From: Streptomyces canus
Lineage (GTDB): Bacteria; Actinomycetota; Actinomycetes; Streptomycetales; Streptomycetaceae
Direction of reading: 5' to 3'
Length of the DNA stretch: 64,000 nucleotides
Assembly: GCF_001514145.1 (NCBI RefSeq)
Contig: NZ_KQ948666.1
Location: 18,196 to 82,195, forward strand
This document shows, in pieces, positions 33,258 through 40,748 of the stretch; the first letter of the stretch is position 1; every line of letters begins with the position of its first letter. Made by a program: the position numbers and the translations under genes. The notes under the pieces were generated by a model that saw only the letters and a list, made by a program, of their open reading frames with translations, was not told where the DNA came from and did no database searches.

Positions 33258-34646
33258 TCAGGCGGTCCGGGCGTCCGCGGCGGGGGACTTGGCCGCGGGC
33301 TCCCGCTCCGTGGCCGGCTCGGCGTCGGCCAGGTCCCGGTGGCGCGTCTCCTTGGCGACGCCTACGGCGACGACCGTCAGGACGGCCGCGGCGATGACGT
33401 ACAGGGCGATCGGCGTGGAGCTGCCGTAGTCGGAGAGGAGCGCGGTGGCGATGAGAGGTGCCGGGGCACCTGCGGCGACGGAGGCGAACTGGGCGCCGAT
33501 GGAGGCACCGGAGTACCGCATCCGGGTCGCGAACATCTCCGAGAAGAAGGCAGCCTGGGGCGCGTACATGGCGCCGTGCATGACGAGTCCCACGGTCACC
33601 GCGAGGATCATGTTGCCGAAGCCCCCGGTGTCGATGAGCCAGAAGAAGGGGAACATCCACAGCCCCACGCCGACCGCGCCGAGCAGGTACACGGGGCGCC
33701 GGCCGACGCGGTCCGACAGGGCTCCCCAGGCGGGGATCACCGCGAAGTGCACGGCCGAGGCGATCAGCACCGAGTTGAGGGCGGTCTGCTTGGAGACTCC
33801 GGCCGACGTGGTGGCGTAGACGAGGATGAACGCGGTGATGACGTAGTAGCTGATGTTCTCCGCCATGCGCGCGCCCATCGCGACCAGGACGTCACGCCAG
33901 TGGTGCCGCAGCACGGAGACGATCGGCAGCTTCTCGGCCGCTCCGTCCCGCGCCGCCTTGCGGGCCTCCGCCTGCGCCAACGCCTGCTTGAACACGGGGG
34001 ATTCGTCGACGGACAGCCGGATCCACAGGCCGACGATCACCAGGACCCCGGAGAGCAGGAAGGGAATCCGCCAGCCCCAGCTGCCGAACGCGGCGTCCGA
34101 CAGTACGGCGGTCAGCAGCGACAGCACACCCGTGGCGAGGAGTTGTCCGGCCGGCGCGCCGGTCTGCGGCCACGAGGCCCAGAAGCCGCGCCGCCGAGCG
34201 TCCCCGTGCTCGGACACGAGGAGTACGGCTCCGCCCCACTCCCCGCCGAGCGCGAAGCCCTGGACAAGGCGCAGCACGGTCAGCAGCACGGGAGCGGCCG
34301 TGCCGACGGTCGCGTGCGTGGGCAGCAGCCCGATGGCGAAGGTCGCCCCACCCATCAGCAACAGGCTCAGGACCAGCAGCTTCTTACGTCCGAGCCGGTC
34401 GCCGTAGTGCCCGAACACCAGGGCACCGAGCGGTCGGGCGGCGAATCCGACGGCATACGTCAGGAAGGACAGCAGCGTGCCGACGAGCGGGTCGGAGTCG
34501 GGAAAGAACAGCTTGTTGAAGACGAGGGCGGCGGCGGAGCCGTAGAGGAAGAAGTCGTACCACTCGATGGTGGTGCCGATGAGGCTGGCGGCGACGATGC
34601 GCCTCAGGTTGGTCGGCGTCGGGGGAGCGGATGCTGCGGAGGCCAT
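33258..34646 (-). CDS. MFS transporter of the metabolite:H+ symporter (MHS) family
   Basis: A 462-residue, twelve-helix transporter of the ProP/KgtP/ShiA type. The MHS hallmark ASLIGTTIEWYDFFLYGSAAALVF opens the first helix, HYGDRLGRKKLLVLSLLLMG is the loop 2-3 motif, and VQGFALGGEWGGAVLLVSEH is helix 4-5. Substrates of the family are mono- and dicarboxylates, betaine and shikimate. Linked to a 3-hydroxybutyrate dehydrogenase and its regulator, it may import 3-hydroxybutyrate or a related acid (inference). ATG 34646 has GAGGAAG eight bases upstream; an upstream ATG (34691) is less likely. Confidence 0.88.
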   Translation of the reverse strand: MASAASAPPTPTNLRRIVAASLIGTTIEWYDFFLYGSAAALVFNKLFFPDSDPLVGTLLSFLTYAVGFAARPLGALVFGHYGDRLGRKKLLVLSLLLMGGATFAIGLLPTHATVGTAAPVLLTVLRLVQGFALGGEWGGAVLLVSEHGDARRRGFWASWPQTGAPAGQLLATGVLSLLTAVLSDAAFGSWGWRIPFLLSGVLVIVGLWIRLSVDESPVFKQALAQAEARKAARDGAAEKLPIVSVLRHHWRDVLVAMGARMAENISYYVITAFILVYATTSAGVSKQTALNSVLIASAVHFAVIPAWGALSDRVGRRPVYLLGAVGVGLWMFPFFWLIDTGGFGNMILAVTVGLVMHGAMYAPQAAFFSEMFATRMRYSGASIGAQFASVAAGAPAPLIATALLSDYGSSTPIALYVIAAAVLTVVAVGVAKETRHRDLADAEPATEREPAAKSPAADARTA

Positions 34647-34715
34647 GTGCGCCACTTCCTCGTGTGCGGTGGGGACGGGTATGTATGGCACACCGTAGGA
34701 ACGCGCAATTCACGG

Positions 34716-34773
34716 GCACATGTGGCGGCGCAACATAGTTCTGGGGTGGGCTATGCGGACAGTCCACATGTGC
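34716..34773. promoter_or_regulatory. Paired CACATGTG palindromes upstream of the MHS transporter gene
   Basis: GCACATGTGG (34716-34725) and CCACATGTGC (34764-34773) form a 10-base inverted pair. Each also contains the self-complementary CACATGTG, with cores 48 bases apart. They lie 70 and 118 bases upstream of the transporter start and about 108 bases before the divergent hydrolase start. The core equals that before the hydroxybutyrate dehydrogenase gene. Confidence 0.6.
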
Positions 34774-34880
34774 GCTACCGCGACCGCGAAAACCCGTTCC
34801 CGACATGACCGTCGGTACGGCCGCTCTGCTGTCGGCCGAGAAAGTCGCGGCTGCGACAGCGGGCGCGACAGGATCGTCCC

Positions 34881-35573
34881 ATGCAGCCGGTCTTCGTTCT
34901 TGTGCACAGTCCGTCCGTGGGGCCCTCGACCTGGCGCCCCGTCACCGAACACCTGGTGGCGGCGGGGTACCGGGCACGGGTGCCGTCCCTCCTGCATGTG
35001 GGCGCCGGCCCCGCGCCCTTCTGGCCCCGTGTGGTCGACGCAGTACGCGACGACGTCCGCGAGGTCCCGGCCGGCAGTCCCCTCGTGCTGGTCGCCCACA
35101 GCAACGCGGGTCTGTTTCTCCCGGCGATCCGCTCGGGCCTCGACCGTCCGGTGACCGCCTCGGTCTTCGTCGATGCCGCACTGCCGGCCCGGACAGGGCC
35201 CACCCCTGTCGCCCCGCCCGAGTTGCTGGAGTTCCTTCGCCCGAAGGCCGTGAACGGCAGGCTGCCGCGCTGGACCGACTGGTGGGACGAGGCAGACGTC
35301 GCCCGCATGTTCTGCGATCCGCAGATGCGACAGAAGGTGGTGGAGGAGCAGCCCGCGCTGCCCCTGTCCTACTACGAACAGCACATCCCGGTCCCCGACG
35401 GCTGGGACGACCACCCCTGCTCCTACGTGCTGTTCGGCCCGCCATACGACGGAATTGCCGACGAGGCGCGCCAACGCGGTTGGCGTGTGGCCCACTTGCC
35501 CGGTGCACACCTCCACCAGATCGTCGATCCCGCCGGCACGGCCCGGCACCTCGTCGAACTCTCCACTCCCTGA
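34881..35573 (+). CDS. Alpha/beta hydrolase
   Basis: A 230-residue cytosolic hydrolase. FVLVHSPSVGPSTWRPV is the oxyanion-hole strand, LVLVAHSNAGLFLPAI gives the nucleophile serine in an AHSNAG elbow (a GxSxG variant), and GAHLHQIVDPAG near the end supplies the histidine. A catalytic aspartate is probably in the PDGWDDHP region. It resembles EstC-like or lactone-hydrolysing enzymes, and the substrate is unknown. It is divergent from the MHS transporter gene and shares its CACATGTG-bearing promoter region, so joint control with that system is possible. Confidence 0.8.
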   Translation: MQPVFVLVHSPSVGPSTWRPVTEHLVAAGYRARVPSLLHVGAGPAPFWPRVVDAVRDDVREVPAGSPLVLVAHSNAGLFLPAIRSGLDRPVTASVFVDAALPARTGPTPVAPPELLEFLRPKAVNGRLPRWTDWWDEADVARMFCDPQMRQKVVEEQPALPLSYYEQHIPVPDGWDDHPCSYVLFGPPYDGIADEARQRGWRVAHLPGAHLHQIVDPAGTARHLVELSTP

Positions 35574-35699
35574 AGTCACCGGTGTACGCCCGCAGTTGGG
35601 AGAAGGTTAAGGTCACCCCGACCGCCCTTTCGATGCCGTAGCCGACCGGGGGCCGTGGCGGTCCGGCGGGCCGAGTCGGAGAGGAAAGGGCGGTACGCC

Positions 35700-36620
35700 G
35701 TGCCGAGTTGGGATCGCAGGCTGACGGCCGCCGGTGTGCGGGACCGTGCCCTGCGCGCGGACTATTCGACGGCTGCCCGGGTCTTCGCCCGCAGGATCCT
35801 CGCCCACTACGCCGCCGTACGTCTGCTGGTGGCTCCGGCACTGCATCCGCACGTGGTCGCCGCCTACGCCTTCCTGGCCCGGACCGACGACCTCGCCGAC
35901 CAGGGGCCGCTGCGCGAACGCCTGCCCCGCTGGCGGGCCTGGGCCGAACAGGTCACCGTGGGGCTGGAGTCCGGGCACGCCGACGACCCCGTCCTGCGGG
36001 CCTTTCTGCACACCGTGGCCGCACGGCGGCTGCCGCATCACTGGGTGCACACCTATCTCAAGGCCACCACCGAGGAACTGCACTTCACCGGCCACGCCAC
36101 TGAAGCCGACTTCCAGCGCTACGTCGACAACCTCGCACTGCCGGCCCTGATGCTGATCGAGGACCTGCAGTACGAGGGCGGCGGCGACGAGGTCTTCCGG
36201 TCCCGTTGCCGGTCGTTCGCCGAAGGTCTGCAGCGCCTGGATTTCCTGACCGACCTCATCGACGACCTGGCCGAAGGGCGCCTCTACCTTCCGCAGGAGG
36301 ACCTGGACCGCCTGGGCGTCACCCGCGCCGACCTCGAGCAGGGTCAGGACACCCCGGCCGTACGGGAGTTGGTGGCCCTGACCTGCCGTAGGACCAGACA
36401 GTCCTTGACCGACTCGCGAGCCCTCCTGGACTCCACCGTGCCGGGCTTCCGGCCGTTGCAGCGGGCTCTGCTGGACCTGGCCGAGCACCAGTTGGGCCGT
36501 GTCGAGAACACCGGTACGTCCGTCACGAGGCGTGCGGTGGGTTACGGCGTCCGCGTGCCGGTCGCCGTCCTGTTCCGAGAGAGACGTCAACTCACGGGCG
36601 GCACAGCGCTCGACGGCTGA
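35700..36620 (+). CDS. Squalene/phytoene synthase family protein
   Basis: A protein of about 306 residues of the head-to-head prenyl synthase family. Both aspartate-rich motifs are visible: FLARTDDLADQG (first, DDLAD) and LDFLTDLIDDLAEGRLYLPQ (second, matching the RDVxEDxxxGRxYLP pattern but with Asp for Glu). YSTAARVFARRIL and YAAVRLLVAPALHPHV fit the family N-terminus. It probably joins two prenyl diphosphates (farnesyl or geranylgeranyl). No desaturase, cyclase or hopanoid gene is adjacent. GTG 35700 is used, with AGGAAAGGG upstream; GTG 35655 is an alternative. Confidence 0.8.
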   Translation: MPSWDRRLTAAGVRDRALRADYSTAARVFARRILAHYAAVRLLVAPALHPHVVAAYAFLARTDDLADQGPLRERLPRWRAWAEQVTVGLESGHADDPVLRAFLHTVAARRLPHHWVHTYLKATTEELHFTGHATEADFQRYVDNLALPALMLIEDLQYEGGGDEVFRSRCRSFAEGLQRLDFLTDLIDDLAEGRLYLPQEDLDRLGVTRADLEQGQDTPAVRELVALTCRRTRQSLTDSRALLDSTVPGFRPLQRALLDLAEHQLGRVENTGTSVTRRAVGYGVRVPVAVLFRERRQLTGGTALDG

Positions 36621-36751
36621 ACGGGCTGGTTCGGACCGCCTGTGCGACCGCACCCGGGCGGTGGTCGCCCGCCCACCGGATCGTGCTGGTCGGCGCGATC
36701 CGGCAGGCGGCTTCGAGTTGATCCGCGCGCCTTACGGAACGCGTCGACGCG

Positions 36752-37015
36752 TCAGTGGCGCACCTTCACCTTGCTGAGCGCGGCCACCCCGAGCGCGGCC
36801 ACGGCGATCTGGATCAGCCACTCGACCCAGTCGACGCCGTCGGTGTCGGCGACATCGAGGCCAGCCACGATGCCCGTGCCGATGAAGGCGGCGACGATAC
36901 CGATCAGGATCGTCCACAGGATGCCTATGCGCTGGCGCCCGGGGACCACGAGCCGGCCGAGGACACCGATCACGATGCCGATGACAAGCGCGCTGATCAC
37001 GCCTGAGATCTCCAT
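36752..37015 (-). CDS. GlsB/YeaQ/YmgE family small membrane protein (copy 1)
   Basis: An 87-residue protein with three membrane helices typical of this transglycosylase-associated / stress family: ISALVIGIVIGVLGRLVVPG, then GILWTILIGIVAAFIGTGIV and a C-terminal helix. The PGRQRIG loop matches the conserved PG(r/k)..GG..tt pattern. The molecular role is not known; members rise under acid, osmotic or envelope stress. GGGGTGA precedes the ATG. A second copy lies about 440 bases upstream in the same direction, but this copy lacks the TTGCGCAA element found before the second. Confidence 0.85.
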   Translation of the reverse strand: MEISGVISALVIGIVIGVLGRLVVPGRQRIGILWTILIGIVAAFIGTGIVAGLDVADTDGVDWVEWLIQIAVAALGVAALSKVKVRH

Positions 37016-37456
37016 GCGGTGTCACCCCATCTGTAGTTGGTGACGCACGAGTGCCCGCCGAAGGGGCACACACTCCACAGCCTTGGCCATGGCTTCGGCA
37101 ACGTCTGGCTGCCACTCAGGGAGACGGTGTGAAGAGCACGTCCGGCCTGAACGGGGAGGACCGGGCGGATGTCGAGAGGGTTTGGGTCTGGCCGGCAACC
37201 TTCACCGGAAGGGCCGCGAGGCGTCTGGAGGTTCGCGCGCGTTCGGCCCCGCCGAGGAGACAGCGACCGCCGCGGATGACGAGTGCCAGGACTGTCCGGC
37301 CGCGGGCCCCGGCCGAGTTGGCAGATTTCCCGCCGCCGCACGCGCGCCGCTCGTGTCGGCTGCCGCGGCGGCCCTCTCCTGTTCATCGGGTACTGACTGC
37401 GCCTCGCCGCCCCGGTGGTGGCCGACGCCGCTGGATGGCCCTTCCGTCGGGCCGGG
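37016..37456. other. Intergenic stretch with no convincing gene
   Basis: No open frame here has coding character on either strand: the open frames present give Arg/Pro-rich translations without family features. No strong hairpin, repeat or known RNA was recognised. The left end must hold the promoter of the first GlsB-type gene, and the right end may hold the terminator of the second. Confidence 0.5.
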
Positions 37457-37723
37457 TCAGTTCCGCGAGTTCCCGAACAGCAGGCGATAGCCGATCAGCA
37501 GCACCAGGGAGCCGCCGATGGCCGCGCCCCAGGTGTAGAGGTCGAAGAAGTGACTTTCCACCGGGCGGTCGAGGAAGCGGGAGGAGAGCCAGCCGCCGAC
37601 GAACGCTCCCGCGACCCCGATGAGGGTGGTGCCGATCAGGCCGCCCGGGTCGCGGCCCGGCAGCAGGATCTTGGCGATGGCTCCGGCGAGCAGACCCAGG
37701 ATGATCCAGCCGATGATGCCCAC
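37457..37723 (-). CDS. GlsB/YeaQ/YmgE family small membrane protein (copy 2)
   Basis: An 88-residue three-helix membrane protein: GIIGWIILGLLAGAIAKILL, PGRDPGGLIGTTLIGVAGAF and a C-terminal helix around GAAIGGSLVLLIGYRLLFG. It matches the family better than copy 1, with intact PGrDPGGligTTliGv. GTG 37723 has GGAGG nine bases upstream. Its promoter carries a TTGCGCAA-N4-GCAAC element (37784-37800) in the same orientation as those before arsR, the LCP gene and tatA, so it is probably part of the same regulon and relates to the envelope. Confidence 0.88.
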   Translation of the reverse strand: MGIIGWIILGLLAGAIAKILLPGRDPGGLIGTTLIGVAGAFVGGWLSSRFLDRPVESHFFDLYTWGAAIGGSLVLLIGYRLLFGNSRN

Positions 37724-37783
37724 GTTGTAGTCCTCCAGTCGGGGACGGGGCCGGGGGAAGTCCGCCGGGCGCCGCTCCTTCGA

Positions 37784-37800
37784 GTTGCCTGATTGCGCAA
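37784..37800 (-). promoter_or_regulatory. TTGCGCAA-N4-GCAAC element, site 1 (GlsB-type gene)
   Basis: Read towards the gene, the site is TTGCGCAATCAGGCAAC. A possible -10, TAGGCT, abuts it on the upstream side. It lies about 60-77 bases before the GTG at 37723. Confidence 0.65.
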
Positions 37801-37882
37801 GCCTAAGGACTGACGAGCGGTACGAACGAGCACTGACGTGCCTGGTGACAAGTCGTCGATGTTCCTTCACACACTTATTACA

Positions 37883-37899
37883 TTGCGCAATCAATGAAC
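37883..37899 (+). promoter_or_regulatory. TTGCGCAA-N4-GCAAC element, site 2 (arsR)
   Basis: TTGCGCAATCAATGAAC keeps the TTGCGCAA core but has TGAAC in place of GCAAC. The core is extended to ATTGCGCAAT. A possible -10, TACATT, runs into the core. The site is 92-108 bases before the arsR GTG (37991). Confidence 0.6.
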
Positions 37900-37990
37900 T
37901 GGAAGGGCCCTCGTGGGCCGTGCCCCGCCGCCCTTACACTGAGACAGCACCTGTGCGTCGACAGTGACCGGGGCGGGACGGGAGGGGACC

Positions 37991-38347
37991 GTGGCGACAC
38001 TCGCCGGTGGTGTGGAGGATCCGTCCGCCGAAGTGCTGACGGAGGCGGCCGCCACGTTCGGACTCCTCGCCTCCGCCGCCCGGCTGCACATCATGTGGGC
38101 GCTGTCCCAGGGCGAGAGCGACGTCACCCACCTCGCCGACCGGGTCGGCGGCGCGCTGCCCGCGGTCAGCCAGCACCTGGCCAAGCTGAAACTCGCCGGG
38201 CTCGTCCGCTCCCGCCGTGAGGGCCGCCGGCAGGTCTACTACGTCGACGACCCCGACATCGTGACCGTGGTCCGCGTCATGGTCGGCCAGCTCACGGCCC
38301 GCACAGCCCCGGCCGCGGCGCACCGTCCCGTCTCGGGCAGGCCTTGA
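37991..38347 (+). CDS. ArsR-family transcriptional regulator
   Basis: A 118-residue winged-helix regulator: AATFGLLASAARLHIMWALSQGE, then VTHLADRVGGALPAVSQHLAKLKLAGLVRSRREGRRQVYYVDD (recognition helix and wing, residues about 45-90). The usual metal-binding CVCDL cluster of ArsR/SmtB is absent (the equivalent reads SDVTHL), so it is probably not an arsenic or cadmium sensor. C-terminal metal sites cannot be excluded. GTG 37991 follows GGAGGGGACC directly. A TTGCGCAA element sits upstream of it and before the glsB-like, LCP and tatA genes, making it the likely repressor of all four. Confidence 0.85.
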   Translation: MATLAGGVEDPSAEVLTEAAATFGLLASAARLHIMWALSQGESDVTHLADRVGGALPAVSQHLAKLKLAGLVRSRREGRRQVYYVDDPDIVTVVRVMVGQLTARTAPAAAHRPVSGRP

Positions 38348-38461
38348 TCCGCTCCGTAAGTGAAGGCAAATGTGTCCGCCAGGTTGCCGCATTCCTCCAT
38401 GAGATCTCTCACCTGTGAAATGCGGCGGGCTCTGTGCTGCCCGGGCCAGGGGTTTGTTAGA

Positions 38462-38478
38462 TTGCGCAACTACGCAAC
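38462..38478 (+). promoter_or_regulatory. TTGCGCAA-N4-GCAAC element, site 3 (LCP gene)
   Basis: TTGCGCAACTACGCAAC, with TAGATT as a possible -10 sharing its first two T residues. It lies 106-122 bases before the ATG at 38584. Confidence 0.65.
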
Positions 38479-38583
38479 CCGGGCCGAAGTTCCTGCTTGG
38501 CCTGCCTGTACTCCGCCGCGCTTGCCCGGCCGCCCACCCCATGGCCCGGCCTGAGAGGCCCGACCGTTTCCTGGGAGTGGTAG

Positions 38584-40290
38584 ATGAGCGACCCGTGGGC
38601 CGGCCCGGGCGGTCAGGCCACGCGCAGCCGCACCGGCCGGGTGCCGGAGCAGCGGGCGGCCGAGCCCGGCGGAGCACCTCGGCCCGGGGGCCGGGCCGCG
38701 GCGCGGGCCGCAGCCCGCTCGCACGGTGGCAAGCGCTCGCGTCGCCGGGCCCGTCCGGTGCGGCGCGGCAGGCGCGTACTGAAGATCGTCGGGATGTGTC
38801 TGGCGATGCTCGTCCTGGCCACGGCCGGTGCCGGATGGTGGTTCTACCAGCACCTCAACGGCAACATCAACAGCGTCTCGCTCGACGGCAAGGGCGGTTC
38901 GGAGAAGGCCGACGCGTTCGGCCGCACCCCGATCAACATCCTGGTCATGGGCTCGGACGGCCGGACCAGCAAGGCGGACTGCAAGCTGGGCGGCGGCTGC
39001 TCCCAGACCGGCGTGCAGACCGGAAACGGCAACGCGGACGTACAGATGGTGGTGCACATATCCGCGGACCGCTCCAACGCCACCGTCATGAGCATCCCCC
39101 GCGACACCATGGTCGACGTCCCGGCCTGCAAGGACAGTGAGAGCGGCCAGTCCACGTCCGGCTACTACGGCCAGATCAACAGCGCCCTCCAGTACGGTCC
39201 CGCCTGCCAGGTGGACACCATCCACCAGCTCACCGGCATCCCCATCGACCACTTCGTCAAGCTCGACTTCTCCGGCGTGGTCAAGATGTCCGACGCGGTC
39301 GGCGGTGTCTCCGTGTGCGTCAACCACAACGTGTACGACACCTACTCGCACCTGAAACTGTCCAGGGGCACCCACACCCTCAAGGGCGAGGCGGCCCTGG
39401 AGTTCGTCCGCTCCCGCCACGGGTTCGGGGACGGCAGCGACCTCGGCCGCACGGTCTCCCAGCACATCTTCCTCAGTGCGATGCTCCGGAAGTTCAAGAG
39501 CGCGGGCACGCTCACCGACCCCACCGCCGTCTACGACCTCGCCGACGCCGCCACCAAGGCGCTCACCGTGGACGACGGTCTCGGCAGCGTCAAGAAGCTG
39601 ATCGGGCTCGCGGCCGACGTGAACAAGGTCCCCACCAAGCGGATGACCTTCACCACGATGCAGACCGCCGCCGATCCGAACAACACCAACCGGGTCGTGG
39701 TGGGCGCGGGTGCCAAGGCCCTCTTCTCCAGCATCGCCGACGACCAGTCCCTGACCACCGGCTCCGGCAAGAAGTCCACGGCGGCGTCCGCGACGGCCAC
39801 GGCATCGGCGGTACCCGCCTCCGAGATCGCCGTGACCGTCGAGAACGGCACCGAGATCACCGGCCGCGCCTCCGCGATCGCGAACGCACTCACAGGCCAG
39901 GGCTTCAGCTCCGCGACGACCACCGCCAACGCGCCGAGCCCGGCGACCACCACCACCCTCACCTACGGCACCGGCCGGAAGGCCGAGGCCCAGACGGCCG
40001 CCAAGGCGCTCGGACTGCCCACCTCGCACCTCGAGGAGGGCACCGGAACCGCTCTGACCCTGGTGATCGGCAGCGACTGGACGAGCGGCACCACCTATCC
40101 GGGCGGTTCGTCCTCGCCGGCGCCCGCCGACACGAAGGCCGCGGTCTCCAACGCACACGCCCAGACCGCCGACGAGGCCAAGACCTGCGCCAAGGTCAGC
40201 CCCTACAAGACGGTCTCCCTCAACGGGGTCCCGATGACACCGGAGCAGGCGTACGCGGCGGCGCCCAACAAGAAGGACTCCGACGAGTGA
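38584..40290 (+). CDS. LCP (LytR-CpsA-Psr) family protein with LytR C-terminal domain
   Basis: A 568-residue membrane-anchored protein. A basic Arg/Ala-rich cytoplasmic tail (1-64) precedes one membrane helix (about 66-88). The extracytoplasmic LCP domain (about 115-330) has NILVMGSDGR, VMSIPRDTMVDVP, YGQINSAL and FVRSRHGFGDGSDLGRT, and a LytR_C domain lies at about 415-495 (VTVENGTEITGRA). LCP enzymes transfer undecaprenyl-linked glycopolymers to peptidoglycan. The five Cys pairs in CKLGGGC and similar may be disulfides. Its promoter has a TTGCGCAA element. tatA follows 72 bases later behind its own site. Confidence 0.9.
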   Translation: MSDPWAGPGGQATRSRTGRVPEQRAAEPGGAPRPGGRAAARAAARSHGGKRSRRRARPVRRGRRVLKIVGMCLAMLVLATAGAGWWFYQHLNGNINSVSLDGKGGSEKADAFGRTPINILVMGSDGRTSKADCKLGGGCSQTGVQTGNGNADVQMVVHISADRSNATVMSIPRDTMVDVPACKDSESGQSTSGYYGQINSALQYGPACQVDTIHQLTGIPIDHFVKLDFSGVVKMSDAVGGVSVCVNHNVYDTYSHLKLSRGTHTLKGEAALEFVRSRHGFGDGSDLGRTVSQHIFLSAMLRKFKSAGTLTDPTAVYDLADAATKALTVDDGLGSVKKLIGLAADVNKVPTKRMTFTTMQTAADPNNTNRVVVGAGAKALFSSIADDQSLTTGSGKKSTAASATATASAVPASEIAVTVENGTEITGRASAIANALTGQGFSSATTTANAPSPATTTTLTYGTGRKAEAQTAAKALGLPTSHLEEGTGTALTLVIGSDWTSGTTYPGGSSSPAPADTKAAVSNAHAQTADEAKTCAKVSPYKTVSLNGVPMTPEQAYAAAPNKKDSDE

Positions 40291-40318
40291 GGCGGGGACG
40301 GGGTCTGCGGTTGTACAG

Positions 40319-40335
40319 TTGCGCAAGTTGGCAAC
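40319..40335 (+). promoter_or_regulatory. TTGCGCAA-N4-GCAAC element, site 4 (tatA)
   Basis: TTGCGCAAGTTGGCAAC, preceded by TACAGT as a possible -10. It ends 27 bases before the ATG at 40363. Confidence 0.65.
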
Positions 40336-40362
40336 CGTGAGTGTGGAGAAGGGACGGGCGGC

Positions 40363-40626
40363 ATGCTGCGCAACGGACTGGAGCCCTGGCACCTGCTGGT
40401 CGTGGCGATCATGATCATCTTGCTGTTCGGCTCGAAGAAGCTGCCCGAGGCCGCCCGCGGGCTCGGCAAGTCGATGCGCATCCTCAAGAGCGAGGCCAAG
40501 GCGATGAAGGAGGACGGCATCGCGCACTCCGCCGCCCCGGCTGAGTCTGCCCCGCATGTCGTCCAGTCCACGCCAGGAGAGACCACGGCAGCGCAGCCGA
40601 CGGCCGAGAGCAACCCGGCCCACTGA
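40363..40626 (+). CDS. tatA: Sec-independent translocase subunit TatA
   Basis: An 87-residue protein with the TatA plan: a short N-terminus, a membrane helix LLVVAIMIILLFG (residues about 10-23), the hinge GSKKLPEAARGLG and an amphipathic helix KSMRILKSEAKAMKED, then a disordered Ala/Pro/Thr tail. TatA forms the pore-like part of the twin-arginine pathway that exports folded proteins. No tatC is near, so this is likely an extra TatA paralogue. It has its own promoter element (site 4) and is followed by a kinase gene after 122 bases. Confidence 0.9.
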   Translation: MLRNGLEPWHLLVVAIMIILLFGSKKLPEAARGLGKSMRILKSEAKAMKEDGIAHSAAPAESAPHVVQSTPGETTAAQPTAESNPAH

Positions 40627-40748
40627 GCTCCCGTACGGCGTCCTTGGCCGGGCGACGGTCCAACAGTCCTACAGCAGAGGAGTGTTGCGGCGCGGAGCGG
40701 CATGTGCGGCGGCCATCGCTGTCGGTGGGGGCAACTAAGCTCCTGCCC

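Noticed and set aside
36621..38583. Search for a CRISPR array, tRNA or rRNA in the intergenic regions of this gene-poor part
   Set aside because: No repeated spacer pattern and no cloverleaf or GGTTCGA-type arm was seen; the repeats found are promoter elements.
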